From Rhabditoides inermis (lineage: Eukaryota; Nematoda; Chromadorea; Rhabditida; Rhabditidae): a DNA stretch of 64,000 bases. Each line of letters opens with the position of its first letter. Position 1 is the first letter of the stretch. Under the pieces are notes generated by a model, which did no database searches, was not told where the DNA came from, and saw nothing but the letters and a program-made list of their open reading frames with translations. Location: contig CAWZYM010000395.1 of assembly GCA_963966185.1 (NCBI GenBank), positions 310,001 to 374,000 on the forward strand. Direction: 5' to 3'. Of this stretch, positions 23,187-34,186 are shown piece by piece. Made by a program: the position numbers and the translations under genes.

Positions 23187-26100
23187 TCACTTGTCGGTCT
23201 CGCCGTCCTCGTTAGTCGAGTTGAGATCGTCGAACTGCAGCCTCGTAGCCACCGTCGATATAGAACGGAACATGCTGCCACGCATCGAGCGGGGAGGCGT
23301 CTCCGTCGACGCTGTAATCGTACCGTATATAACCCTGTTTCCTGTCAGATATCTTAAAGCTCATACTCACCATGGCCGTGTCCCTGGGTGGCCATGCTGC
23401 GCAGGCTCCTCCTGCCCGAACCGCCGGCAGCGGCAGCCCTAGCCGCCGCAGCAGCCGCACGACCCTTCTCCTTGTTGAGCTGATGACGCTTGTTTCTGTG
23501 CTGACGGAACGTCTTCAACTGATCCTGGTACGAGTCTTCATGCATCGGCACGTACGCAGGCGGTTCACAGTGATCCTGAAAACATCGATTGTTTTGAAAT
23601 AAAAAGGGCAAGTGAAACTACGGACCTCGTATCTGTCCTCGAAGAACTTCTTGTATCCGTAGTTTAGAAGATAGATCTCGGGATAGTCAACCTGATATAA
23701 AGTGTAACTACCTCAATTAGTTAACGTACACACTACATACACACTACACACCTCAGGGTAGTTCAGCTCATTGCGTTTGCGGTCGATGGAACGGAGAGCG
23801 TGAGCCCTATACAACACAGTACAAATTTGAAATCCCATGTGGCACATGCGAAAAACTCACATCCTGGGTCCTCTTTTCTGCGAGTACTCGCAATAGAATA
23901 TGGGGACAGTGTCGCGCACAAGAGCGGCCTGCACCTCATCTTCCGGGTAGAACACATCTCCGATCAGAGACGGATCATGCACGTTCTGCGCGCCCTTGAT
24001 GTGACCGCCATCATACTCATACGGATAGCGGCAGTCGATGAGTGTGAACCTACAACGTATATAGTGAAATACTGTTGTATTGCCCTTTAAACTTACTTCT
24101 TCTTGAATGCTTCCAGTCCGAGAACGAGCATCTGCTCTACGAGCACGTGGCCGTCGATCGAGCGAAAGGCCTGCGACTCGATCTGCGGCTGCGCCACCCA
24201 CTGCAGCGAGTACAGCACAGTGAGCGTCTTGGGCAGAGCAGGCGAGTGCGGACCGTGCTTGGCGTACTCGCCCTTTTCCAGCACAGACGTCGACAGAGCG
24301 CGCGCCAGGCGACATGACGAAGCAACTGACGGAGCATCGTCGTCTTCCTGGGACGGCGGAGCCTCAAGGAGATAAATTGAAACCGATAATTTTGGCAGAT
24401 TGTACCTGCGAGAAAGACGATCCCATGGACACAGACATGTGGGAAACACGAGACACATTCAGCGCTGCCGACTTAGAAGAGTAGGAGCTGTACATCTAAA
24501 CACAAATTTCATATCATAAATGGCACACAAAAACATTTAAAAAAAAAGCCCCTAGGGCACTCTGATCATACTTACAGATGTATCTCCAAGGGTAGAGTTG
24601 GGCGAACACTCGAGACTCTGATTGATGAAGACGTCGTCGTCCAGCGAATCCAGAGAATCATCAACAGGAGCAACGGCTTGCTGCTGGTCGAAGTCGAACT
24701 GGCGAGCGCGACTACGCTTCCTATCAGGAGGCGTCAGCAGATCAGCGCTGTTCAAGTCCATACTCGAACTGTCGAGGCTGCGCTTGCGTGAGGGCTGATC
24801 GAAGCCAGACATCGTGCGACGCACAGGACCGTGAGAGGCAGACTCGGCTGCCGAGTGGAAGTACCGAATCTCCTATAGCATTTTGATAGGTAACAAAAAT
24901 AACATCTTTTTTAAATACCTGCTGGATGGTGCTCTCCGTGATGTCGTGCAGAAGCGTTGGCGATGTCGGCTCCATCGTGCGCATCGACACGTTCCACGAT
25001 GTCGTGGACGTCTACAACATAACAAGTGAAACCATAACATCTATGAGCATTCTTCCAAACAAAACGGACCTCCATGAGACTCTCACAACTGCTCGTACGG
25101 GATGAGTGAGAGCGCATAGAAGCGGTCGAAGGAGAAGTAGACCCAGCAGACGTAGAGGAAGCAGAAGCTGCTGTCGAAGTCTAGATGATATTTGAATATT
25201 TAACGTTTCTTTCCGAATAAAAAACAACAACCTCAATGTCGAACATAACAGAAGCATTCAGACGCTGTCCACGACGTTCGAATATAGGACGATTACGGTG
25301 AGGACTTCCAGTACTGAAACGATGTAAATAAAGAAACTTTAATTTACACTTTTTTCAAATATATACTCACTCCTTCTTGAGAGCCAAGTCGAACTCCAAC
25401 TGCTGCTGTTTTTTCTTCGAATCAGAGTTCTTGATGTCAGCCAAAGCACGACGCGGAACGACTTGACCCTAAACAGCAACCAGCTCATCGACATGTTTCA
25501 AAATGCTAGTTTCAAAAGGTATGTTTACCTTTATCATTTTCGTGAGGGCACTCTCAGCAGCCCTCTCCTCGGCTGTAAGATTCGCCATCAGCTCACCGGC
25601 CAGCTCAGACATCATCGACTGAAAACAAATAATTCATTATCTCAATTCAAATTGAACAAGAGTATGTAAACGAAACGTCTATGAATGTTGAAGTTCTATA
25701 CTTTATACGTAGCTGTCTTAATTTGAGATTGCGATTTGGTAGTCACACAGTGGTTGAATGGGATAGAGAAGCTCTCCCACAAGCCCTGCCCTGTTCAATC
25801 AGCAGCTCTATGCCAGAGATAGCCTTGCGGCGATGCGGTCTACGGCAAGAAATGCTCCCAGCGTATCCCCAGGCTCGTCTAATTACGCTGATGCACACCA
25901 GACCTTTGCGAAAACATTCATTTTCCAGCAGCGATTCTCAAGTTTCAATACCACCCAAGTCCCATAAAAAATTTAGTAAAAAAAGTTGAAATAAAAAATG
26001 TACCTGGCGACTGCACTCATCGAACTCATCGGCGGGATCGCGGTAAAGGCTCCCGAAGCCGGAATCGCGGGAATCCGCATCTTCTCGAACAGTTGCCTTC

Positions 26101-26776
26101 CTAAAAGACGAATTTAGATTTGAGGTCCAAAAACAAGGACATCTCAACATACATGTGTTGTGCGTCGTGGTGGAGGGGCTCGGTGGCGTTGTTCTCATTG
26201 TGCGATTGCCGGGTGGTCTTCTCCACCGGCTTGCCTGCCGTCCCCCCTCCGCACGGCACACTCAACATTCCGTGTGCCCTAAAATATTTCTTCAAACAAC
26301 ATCAAGATGATTTGGTCCAATTTAGACTCGTATGTAAAACTAACAATATACACTACGCTCAACGCAGTTGCCAATACAATAACGAACTTTTCGAGTACAA
26401 TGATCACTTCACTCATTACCAGCTCAAAAAAATCTCGAAAAATACACGAAAAATAGGGAAAAACAACTCGCGAAATGATGAACAAATCGGGAAGAGAAGA
26501 GAGAAAATGTGTACTGTAGGATTCAAACGCTTTCTGTTCGCGCGTATTGGTCGCGTCGAGACCATTAATAAACATATTTATTAAAATTACTTGCAATCAA
26601 ACAACGTTTCCCCTGATTCTTATTCTATACACGAATACTACATAAAATACGCATATTAATAAGTACAAACTACCCCAGACTCACAGCTTATTTGTGTTGC
26701 ACTGTATTGGCGGCTTCCTGATAGCAGTAGCGTTCTTCTTGCATGGCGGTGGTATGTTCTCGTCCAGTCCACTCAT
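23187..26776 (-). CDS. cdc-25: CDC25 dual-specificity phosphatase
   Basis: Removes inhibitory phosphates from cyclin-dependent kinase to drive mitotic or meiotic entry. About 14 exons, starting MSGLDENIPPPCKKNATAIR at 26776. The regulatory N-terminus is Ser/Thr-rich and contains DSRDSGFGSLY (about 26050), a DSGxxS beta-TrCP phosphodegron like the one in Caenorhabditis CDC-25.1, and LTPPDRKRSR, a CDK-site/nuclear-signal-like stretch. The rhodanese-fold catalytic domain reads FTLIDCRYPYEYDGGHIKGA, then QNVHDPSLIGDVFY, then the CX5R loop FYCEYSQKRGPRM (about 23868-23910), followed by YPEIYLLNYGYKKFFEDRYE. The residue before the catalytic Cys is Tyr instead of the usual His. A Lys/Ala-rich helix (RKRHQLNKEKGRAA) follows. 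The last exon is ambiguous in phase; the best reading ends QFDDLNSTNEDGETDK at 23187. Confidence 0.93.
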
Positions 26777-27093
26777 TTCTTCCGATCTACATCACACAAC
26801 TTCCCTGAATCGTTTCTCAACCGCACCGACCACTTGACTCGCGTTCAAAACAGCAAATGACATACCAGCAAAAGAGGTTCGAGGGACGCCGACACTAAGC
26901 CCCGCCCACAATTGAATGCCAATCAATTACCGCGAACCAATATTGTTTGAAACATATTTATCCAACACAATAACTTAAAATTTATTATAAAACATAATAA
27001 ATTGGTCAATGCTTGTCATTTATAATAGTAGAGAACAGTGAGAGAGTGGGCGAAAGACACTTGGCACGTTGCTTGGCTCATCTCAGAGGCTAC
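26777..27093. other. Short intergenic: cdc-25 upstream and CC-gene 3' UTR
   Basis: About 320 bp holding the cdc-25 5' region and the 3' UTR of the CC-domain gene, with a minus-strand AATAAA at 26991-26996. Nothing else is seen. Confidence 0.6.
26991..26996 (-). terminator. Polyadenylation signal of the CC-domain gene
   Basis: AATAAA on the minus strand, about 100 bp after the stop at 27094. Confidence 0.6.
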
Positions 27094-28321
27094 TTAGCCG
27101 GAGTTGCTGTAGCAGAGGTTTCCAGCTCCGCAAGTGTATCCGGTGGGGCAGGCGTTGTTGACGCACTGTCCGAGGACACCTCCCGATCCGAGAGGGCAGC
27201 AGTAGTCGTTCGTGTTGCACATGTATCCAGTGGGGCACTGCTTGTTCACGCAAGGTCCTGCAACAGTGTCCATCTATCCATGTCCTCTTCTGTCCCTCTC
27301 TACTCACCAGTCGAGTTTCCGGAAGCGCAGCGGCAGCAGTAGTTGTTGGAGGAGCAGAAGTATCCCTGTCCGCAAAGTCCGTTCAGGCAGGCAGCGACGG
27401 CGGGTCCTCCGGAGCACGCAGCTGAATCATACACATCACTCGAATCCCATTCGTATCTCCCACTCATCATACTAATCCTACTGATCAGCTTCAATGCTAT
27501 CCCTTCCTTCGGCGCGAGTCGCAGCCTCTTGAATCGGCTCACGACCCCTCAGGGCAAACAGTCTCTCGCATCTGTGCATTTCTCTCCCGCCGCGCACTCT
27601 CTCACCCCGCTCCCTCTCACTGCTCTCGCCAAGTTCACTTCTCCGTCCCGATCGGCTCAAGGTGTTTTTAGGTTCTCTAATGTGTGTGCGCGGTGAGTGG
27701 TGCAAGTTAGACAACAGAGCGCGTCACGACTCGCCATGTCTCCGTTCCTACACTACCGTCTACCCTCCTGTCTCCCTCTCTCCTGCCAACACCCGGAGGC
27801 TATCAATCACACACTCCAACTCTACACAATCAATCTGTAGCAAGCACGCGAAGAGAAAAAAACCCATCAAAAATCTATTGATAACTCTAATTCTAATAGT
27901 GCAATGATTGCATTGTACTATGAACATTTGAAGTGAGTGAATGTATAAATGTGAACTGACTCTCAAGAGAGTTGGACTGGGGGCAGCAGCATCCCTGGAC
28001 GCAGACAGCGGTCACGGAGTACATCTGGCACTGAGACGAGGAGGAGCACGAGGAGTAGCAGCGAGCAGGGCAGCCATACTGCAACACCAAATATGAACGC
28101 AAGCAGTTGATAGCTAATGTGTGCGTGTCTGCACAGTGTTCTGATCACTACTAACATAATGTATTGAGTCGTACCTGTCTCTTAGCCCTGGAGAGAGTGA
28201 CGTTAGAGGCGTCATCGTGGAAGAGGCCCTCGGGTCCTTCCGGCGAATCGGGCGAGTCATGCGAGAACACGACGACTGCGCAAGCGATCGAGAGCACGGC
28301 AATAGCAGCGAAGCGCTTCAT
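27094..28321 (-). CDS. Secreted CC-domain cysteine-rich protein
   Basis: The start at 28321 gives a clean signal peptide (MKRFAAIAVLSIACAVVVFS). An acidic propeptide follows and ends RAKRQ, a likely basic-residue cleavage site just before the Cys-rich mature part (YGCPARCYSSCSSSSQC). After a roughly 530-bp intron come three tandem units: CLNGLCGQGYFCSSNNYCC, CVNKQCPTGYMCNTNDYCC and CVNNACPTGYTCGAGNLCY, ending at the stop at 27094-27096. The C-x3-C-x2-GY-x-C-x5-CC spacing is that of the nematode CC domain, found in short secreted proteins. Function is unknown; an extracellular, immune or cuticle role is a guess. The last unit ends C-Y rather than CC. About 155 residues. A TATA box at 28526-28534 suggests a strong, regulated promoter. 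Confidence 0.8.
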
Positions 28322-28525
28322 AATCTAAACGCATGTGCTCAATCAATGTTCGATCAATGTGGAAGCAATGGGCGGGTAGAATTAGAAAATGTGCATGCGC
28401 TCGCTGTGGCGGTAGAGGCCCGAGTGAGGAGGTAGAGGGGCGGGCGCGTCGCTGCGGACCCGCTCCTCCCCTAGCCCCTCCCCTCTCAAGAGAGTCCACA
28501 CTGTGTCGAACCATTTCCAACCCGC

Positions 28526-28534
28526 TTATATATA
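28526..28534 (-). promoter_or_regulatory. TATA box of the CC-domain gene
   Basis: Minus-strand TATATATAA, about 205 bp upstream of the start codon, in otherwise GC-rich DNA. Confidence 0.55.
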
Positions 28535-30792
28535 GTCGGAGAGGATCCTAGAATAGAACCAGTCTGGAGACGCCTCTATGATACCGCTTCCTCCTCCCCA
28601 CACCCACCTCTTCCGGCGAGCGCATCAGCTCATCATTAAACGAGGAAAAAACAGGCACACAACGGAACAAAGACACTCCTACAAACCCTCACATTCACAT
28701 AGGAACCGTACACTCATATGTCATCAACACTCTACATCCATGAAATGCTAAAAGTTTAGGAATAGGTAATAGAAGGAGAACGACTAGACGATAGAAAGTC
28801 AAATCTGTTTATTAAAATTATCATACTAGTGATCGAATGACCACTACGCAAATAGTGTAGTTCATTCAGACTTCACATTTGTAAGCATTAAACAGATTTT
28901 GAGAAAGTCATTGAGTGTGAGAAAAAATATGTTTGACAGTAGTAGCAGACTGATTGCAACATAAAACAGATAAAGAATAATGCGTTTTACAGCATTTTGT
29001 AGGAAAACAACACATAATTATGTTTATATGCCTTATGTGTGTAAATCAAAGCAAATGTTTATTCGGAAGGTGGTTTTATGTTTACATATTTTCCATATTT
29101 TGGCTTGTAAAATGAAAATTAATTTCCTACCGTACTACGTTCCGAATATCTGCTAGTAAACTTTTTTTTCTAACATGTAATAAAAACAATTCTGTCAGTA
29201 CTCATATTGTGATGTAATATTTCATTCAGATTTCAATTAAATTGTATAGTAGATGTATAATTTTGCAACAAAAAAACGGTTTGCTACCGTAGAACATACA
29301 TTGACAAAATCTCTTCTCTGTATGTGGTTTCATCACCACTTCGAAATTGTCTGCCATTGCTTGGCACGTCCTTCCACTGACCATCACTACCTGATGACGT
29401 CAGCTCACTCCCTCCTCTCTGCATACAAACCACGCCGTTCCATCTCACTCAAACATTACGCTCCGCACTGTTTGTGTAATAATCACAAGCTCTTGAGAAC
29501 GTCTCCCCACCCTTCCTAATATGGAAATCACGTATACAGACATCACACATTCTCACACAAAGATCGAGTACGTTATGCTATTTTCGCACTTCGAGTCGTC
29601 CTGAGAGCAAACATCCCGGAATAGAGGACAGTCCCGGGGGGTGCGCACGTGGACTCACAGACACACTCCCACGCGTCAACACTTTAGCATTCCATTCTTT
29701 TCCACCTTTTTTATACATTTCGCTTTTGTACATTTTTTTGCACCTGTACAACGAGGAACACATTGGGATCCTCTCTTCAGAGAATGTAGTTTATTCTTGT
29801 TGTATGTGGAATGGTTTGTATTTCCGTCTCCTCTCTATGAGGATGTTTCCGCCACGTCGTTGTCTGGTCTGGCAGCACGTGGGCTGTGTGTTCTGTGTCG
29901 GTCACTCTCCCCCTCCTCTCCTCCCCTCTTCCTCCACACTATCCGGTTCTCGCCACACAATGAGACTTCGCTCTTCCACAGACTAGAAGTCATTTCCCGG
30001 TAATATTATCATCAAACAAGCGCTCCTTATTGCGTTCTGAACGCTGTGCACGTTTTGCTGAAAATGCGTTTCGAAAGAAGCCATGCAAGTGGTGAGAGTG
30101 GAATGAAGTTGGGGGCTCTTAGACTTCTTAGAGTGTCCAACGCACAGGGTGGTCCATTTTCGTACACCTGCACCGAATGAAACACTCAAATGTGGTGAGT
30201 GCAGAGAGGGCGAGGGAGCATGGTAGAGGCGGAGGTCGCAGAGGCCGGGACGGCTCGAGTGGCTGAGCCAACAGAGTGAGTCTGTGTCGAGCGGGACTCG
30301 CTTATCATCGCGAGGCGATTAGTACAAAATCTCGGCCCGAGGCGCGGCGGTGAACTGCTGTTGAGTGGACACTCGAAACGAGATGAGATGTAGAGAGACG
30401 GGGAGGGGGAGAGCGCCGCATTCCCCAGCCACACCACAAACATTGGCTCGAATTTGAATAGCAAACAGCGGGCTGTGAACATGCTGGGACGTTGCTCTGG
30501 GAGTGAGTGCGCTCGCACCCAGCAGCATTTCGGCGACATGATAACAATCGGGGGTCATCGGGGAAAAACACACACTCACTATGTTGAGGCGTTGGCAGTC
30601 TGACCTTCTATCATTGCCACGCTGTCTCGTTCCTCTCGCTGTCTGCCATCACTGCAGGCCCAGTCCGCGTCTCACTACAGCGGACATGCGAATATCGACG
30701 CTCACCGCGATTCACCGCACGCTCACAGGTTCACTCTCCTACCGCGTTTCGCTACCAAACTTCCTCATTCTCACACTCCTCTTTCAGCCAGA
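28535..30792. other. Intergenic, no gene seen
   Basis: About 2.2 kb between divergently transcribed genes. The segment 28730-29290 is AT-rich with no coding signal. From about 29570 it is mixed, and the segment 30180-30720 is GC-rich with GAGTG/GAGCG words like the myosin upstream region. Short open frames lack splice-consistent protein patterns. It probably includes the MIF-gene promoter. Confidence 0.5.
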
Positions 30793-31346
30793 ATGCCGAT
30801 GGTCCGCTTTGCCACCAACATTCCCGACGAGAAGGTAGATTTCGAAAGTGTTTATTTACTACTTTTATTTTGGCTAGATTCCGTCGGATTTCGAGCTGCG
30901 ACTGACTGACGTGTTGGCTGCCACCATGGGAAAGCCGAAGGAGCGCATCGGAGTGGAGGTGAGTGTGCTCTATTTTTATTCCTCAACAACTTATTTATCT
31001 GTTGTGCAGGTGGCGTCGAAGCCTCGCCTCGTGCACGGCGGCACCCGCGAGCCTGCCACCATGATCACGGTGAGTCGACAACATCAAGGCCATGCGAGTG
31101 GTTCCTTGTTTCAGATCAAGTCTATTGGTAAGATCGGACCTTCTGAGAACGTGGCGACTACCCAGGCTGTCAGCCAGCTGTGCAACGAGCAACTCGGTCT
31201 GCCCGCGGATAAGGTAGGAGAGAACGGGAAAGAAACAATAGTGAAGAATGAACTTCCTGCAGGTCGTCATCGACTTTGTTGACCTGTCGCCGCACAACGT
31301 CGGATTCGGAGGCACCACCGTCGCCGCTGCGGCTGCCAAGAAGTAA
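30793..31346 (+). CDS. mif-2: Macrophage migration inhibitory factor / tautomerase family protein
   Basis: Five short exons. The start at 30793 (MPMVRFATNIPDEK) lies 5 bp after a TTTCAG acceptor, trans-splice style. Proline 2 becomes the N-terminal catalytic Pro1 after Met removal. The chain continues IPSDFELRLTDVLAATMGKP, GGTREPATMITIKSIGKIG and VVIDFVDLSPHNVGFGGTTV, ending AAAAAKK at 31346, about 120 residues as usual for MIF. Trimeric cytokine-like tautomerase/D-dopachrome-tautomerase fold. MPMVR and NVGFGGTTVAAA resemble C. elegans MIF-2 more than MIF-1. Exons sit at about 30793-30834, 30879-30958, 31011-31069, 31115-31213 and 31263-31346. Confidence 0.92.
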
Positions 31347-31547
31347 TTGACGGGATGTGATTCAACTACATGTAATCGTTCCATAATACGTGTCCATATA
31401 AATATTTCTGCACAAGTTGGAATCAGGAATGAGGAAATCATTTATCTTTAAAAAAGAGTCAATTTGATTGAGCTATGATGGAGTGAGGTGTGTTCTTGAG
31501 GTTGTGGATGACATGATGTAAAGCTGGCGAGTCTCTCTTCAATCGAG

Positions 31548-31663
31548 TTAGCAGATGCGACATGTGCGACGGCAGTTCACTGCCATGTAGTGCTGAAAAA
31601 GAATTTTTAGAAATATAAAAAGAAAGAAGAATAGAGGGAGAGAAAAAGAAATAGAGGGAAAGA

Positions 31664-31715
<52 letters not shown>

Positions 31716-32531
31716 AGGGACCTGGAACGGCTGTGTGTCGCAGAAGCGAGCCCATGCGGCGCACCGTCCTCCAATCGCCGTGTCAACGCACTCTGCAATG
31801 TCTTTTCGGTTAATCTGTATTGTTATTTTCACACTTTTTTATCCCAAAAGCGCTGATAAGATTATAACCCGTGTAATATATTTTTGTTCGTACTTCGTTT
31901 TTTTAACTTCTTATACAAATTCCTACCCACCTTTCTTCGTGTTTTTCTCAGCCATCATCTCGAATGCGAACGAGGGGAAGGGCTCCTCGAGGCTCAGCTC
32001 CGACACTTCCGAGTCCACCCTGTTCTCATCACCGGCTGTCCCATCCACACGGTGCGCCTTCCCTGCAGACACACCATACGTTAATATTTCTCCATATCTA
32101 GATGTTATTCAACCAAAGTTCATCATCGCCTCGACTCACTTCTGTGTACGGTGATCATGTCAGGCATCGGGATGATCCTTCTCATCTTCAGCCCCACAGT
32201 GTGCACTTCTCCTGCCCTCTTCACTCGCGGAGAGAAACGGTTCAGACCACGGAACGGACGACCACGCGGAAACTGCCTGCACATACAACACTTTCCACAT
32301 CGTTGAACGTTGAACAGATAAAGTTGTCTACACAAACAGTGGATTGTCATCGATAGGCGACGAGATTCCTAAGCCTAGTGTGGGTATCATTTGCACTTGC
32401 CTAGTGAGAGGAACGGCGACGGGTGTGGGTCGTCGGGGTGCGCTGAGTGGGGCGGAACGAGCAAAGTCATCCTGGATCGAGTGCATCTGGTCGACGACCG
32501 CCGACGACTGCACATTCGGGAACACACCCAT
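31548..32531 (-). CDS. ShKT-domain protein, downstream gene of Reeler operon
   Basis: The proposed transcript begins at a TTTCAG acceptor (exon start 32543) and the first Met is at 32531 (MGVFPNVQSSAVVDQMHS). The middle is basic and Pro/Arg-rich (QFPRGRPFRGLNRFSPRVKR, MRRIIPMPDMITVHRRKAHR), followed by an acidic stretch (VSELSLEEPFPSFAFEM). The last two exons form one complete six-cysteine ShKT domain: CVDTAIGGRCAAWARFC joined across a (CT)n-bearing intron to HYMAVNCRRTCRIC and the stop at 31548-31550. ShKT domains occur in many secreted nematode proteins; the name does not imply toxicity. Oddly, no signal peptide is visible from this start. An in-frame upstream ATG at 32618 adds a weakly hydrophobic leader. 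About 190 residues. Confidence 0.7.
31669..31710. repeat. (GA)n microsatellite in ShKT-gene intron
   Basis: GA run on the plus strand, CT on the sense strand, within the intron splitting the ShKT domain. Confidence 0.85.
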
Positions 32532-32542
32532 CTGGTTTACTG

Positions 32543-32552
32543 CCTGAAACAC
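32543..32552 (-). promoter_or_regulatory. Probable trans-splice acceptor of the ShKT gene
   Basis: GTGTTTCAG on the minus strand, immediately before the exon holding the first Met, and about 90 bp after the upstream gene's poly(A) signal. Confidence 0.45.
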
Positions 32553-32640
32553 CGCACCACGTACACCGCACACAAACAATAAACCATCGCGTGTATAATA
32601 TTCGAACCAAAAAATCATGACGTGATGGGAACAAAGGATA

Positions 32641-32646
32641 TTTATT
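32641..32646 (-). terminator. Polyadenylation signal of the Reeler gene
   Basis: AATAAA on the minus strand, between the two genes of the proposed operon. Confidence 0.55.
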
Positions 32647-32828
32647 ACTCGTGCTCACGCAACTTATACAGTAACATAATGGGGGAAAACACAACTGAAT
32701 GACACACACATACGGCAAGCGGCAAGCGGCGACGGCAGCGGGAAGAAGAACCGGCGAGGAGACTCCTCGACTAGATAAAGCAAAGCGCAGACGGCCGCGG
32801 CTAGTGCCTCTGCAAGCGAAAGCAAGGG

Positions 32829-32863
32829 TGAGTGGCAGTGAGTGGCGGTGAGTGGCAGTGAGT
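32829..32863. repeat. Short tandem repeat (GTGAGTGGCA-type, about 4 copies)
   Basis: Imperfect 10-bp units, one with CG for CA, in the Reeler 3' UTR. Confidence 0.7.
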
Positions 32864-32912
32864 AAGTGTGTAGAAGAGACCAGGTTAGTCGATGAGCCAC
32901 CAGGGTGTGAGT

Positions 32913-34186
32913 CTAGTTAGCAACGCGCTTTCTCTTGCTGCGCCCGTTCTTGGTGCGTCTTACATGCAGGGGTGCGACAGAGAACTGGCGGTGTGTCTCC
33001 AGCTTGAACGGCTTCACAGGGGGCGGCATGGTCGGCAACGGAGCATCGTAGTGCTAGAAATTATCTCATCTCATAGAATACCGCTTCTCCGTCATTCTGT
33101 CGCTGTCTCTCTCACTATCTCTCGTTCCGTTAACAGACTTATTTATCACTGCTGACTGTCTCCATTTCTAACCATTTCTCAACTTCCTATATAACTGTCT
33201 TTTATCCACATCTCTCTCCGTTTCTCTCTCCTATTCACACTCCCTCTCTCAGTTCTGTGTACTCTCTCCCTCACACCCCCTCCCTTTTTCTCTTGATCGC
33301 TTACCGGATACTGTCTCATGACTCGGCAGGGAGGAATAGGCACGGACAGCACCGATCTCACCCAGAAGCGGCGCTGAGACTCAACAACGGTGGCACTGTA
33401 AAATAATAACAAGAGGCCTTAGTAAAGCATTCGAAACATTGTCTCGAGATGTAAATAACATTCGAATGATAAGCATGTTGTTACGCCTTCTCTCGCTTCC
33501 CCTTCTGATACTACTAGGTGGAGTACTCACACGAACTGGACCGTCCTGGAGTCATCGTCGCCCTTCCACCACAGCGTGATGTGCTGCTTGTCCTCGTCGT
33601 GAGAGTGCGTAGCCGAGTCCTCAAATATCACACGTTACCTCTTTCTCTTCCCCCTCTCCTCACCTTGAAGCGGAAGCACTGCTGCTGCCATGATCCGTTG
33701 TCGTCCAGTCGCATGAGCTGTCCCATCCTACAATCCTCTTCTTCTCTCTTCTTTCTTCTCTCACCCACCTCCTGTTAGTGGCACGTCCGTTCACGAACTC
33801 GAACGGTTGAATCACGAATCCCTTGAACTCCACTGATTGATTCTTGCCTTGCAGAGTCACTGAAATATCGTTTCGGTTTCCATTTCCTCACGTGACCATC
33901 GCTAGAGAAGAGTAGACCACATAGAGAAAGGGATTGGACATTGCTCACCTGTGATCGGCTGTCCCCTCCAGTAGCACCTCTGAGCCACTTCGATCTCATA
34001 CGGTGGAACAGTCAGCTAAACACACCACCACTTTCCTTCTCCCCTTCTTTCTGTACTCACCTGCAGTCCTCCCTGATGCTCGACAGCCTCTGCAGGGTTC
34101 ATGCTCTCGTAGGCGGCATGCACACAGGGCGCTCCATCGGGCCACGCAGTCGCCAGAAGGGGAAGCGAGAGAAGGAGTAACAACAT
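32913..34186 (-). CDS. Secreted Reeler-domain protein
   Basis: The start at 34186 gives signal peptide MLLLLLSLPLLATA, then WPDGAPCVHAAYESMNP, the typical opening of a Reeler domain. Later exons give LTVPPYEIEVAQRCYWRGQP, VTLQGKNQSVEFKGFVIQ, PFEFVNGRATNRRMGQLMRL, then ITLWWKGDDDSRTVQFVATV and VESQRRFWVRS, matching the domain's order (GxFKGFxxQ, W, VxFxATVV, FW). A basic tail (TMPPPVKPFKLETHRQFSV; GRSKRKRVAN) ends at 32913. About 230 residues, single domain, like invertebrate defence-protein-type Reeler proteins, extracellular. Six exons. The ShKT gene begins about 380 bp downstream on the same strand. Confidence 0.78.

Noticed and set aside
25681..25989. 102-residue open frame in a cdc-25 intron
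   Set aside because: No splice-compatible ends, no domain pattern, and the flanking cdc-25 exons join cleanly around it.
31548..32531. Reading the ShKT gene as a venom-type toxin
   Set aside because: The domain name comes from a sea-anemone peptide, but the fold is common in ordinary nematode secreted proteins and nothing here indicates toxicity.
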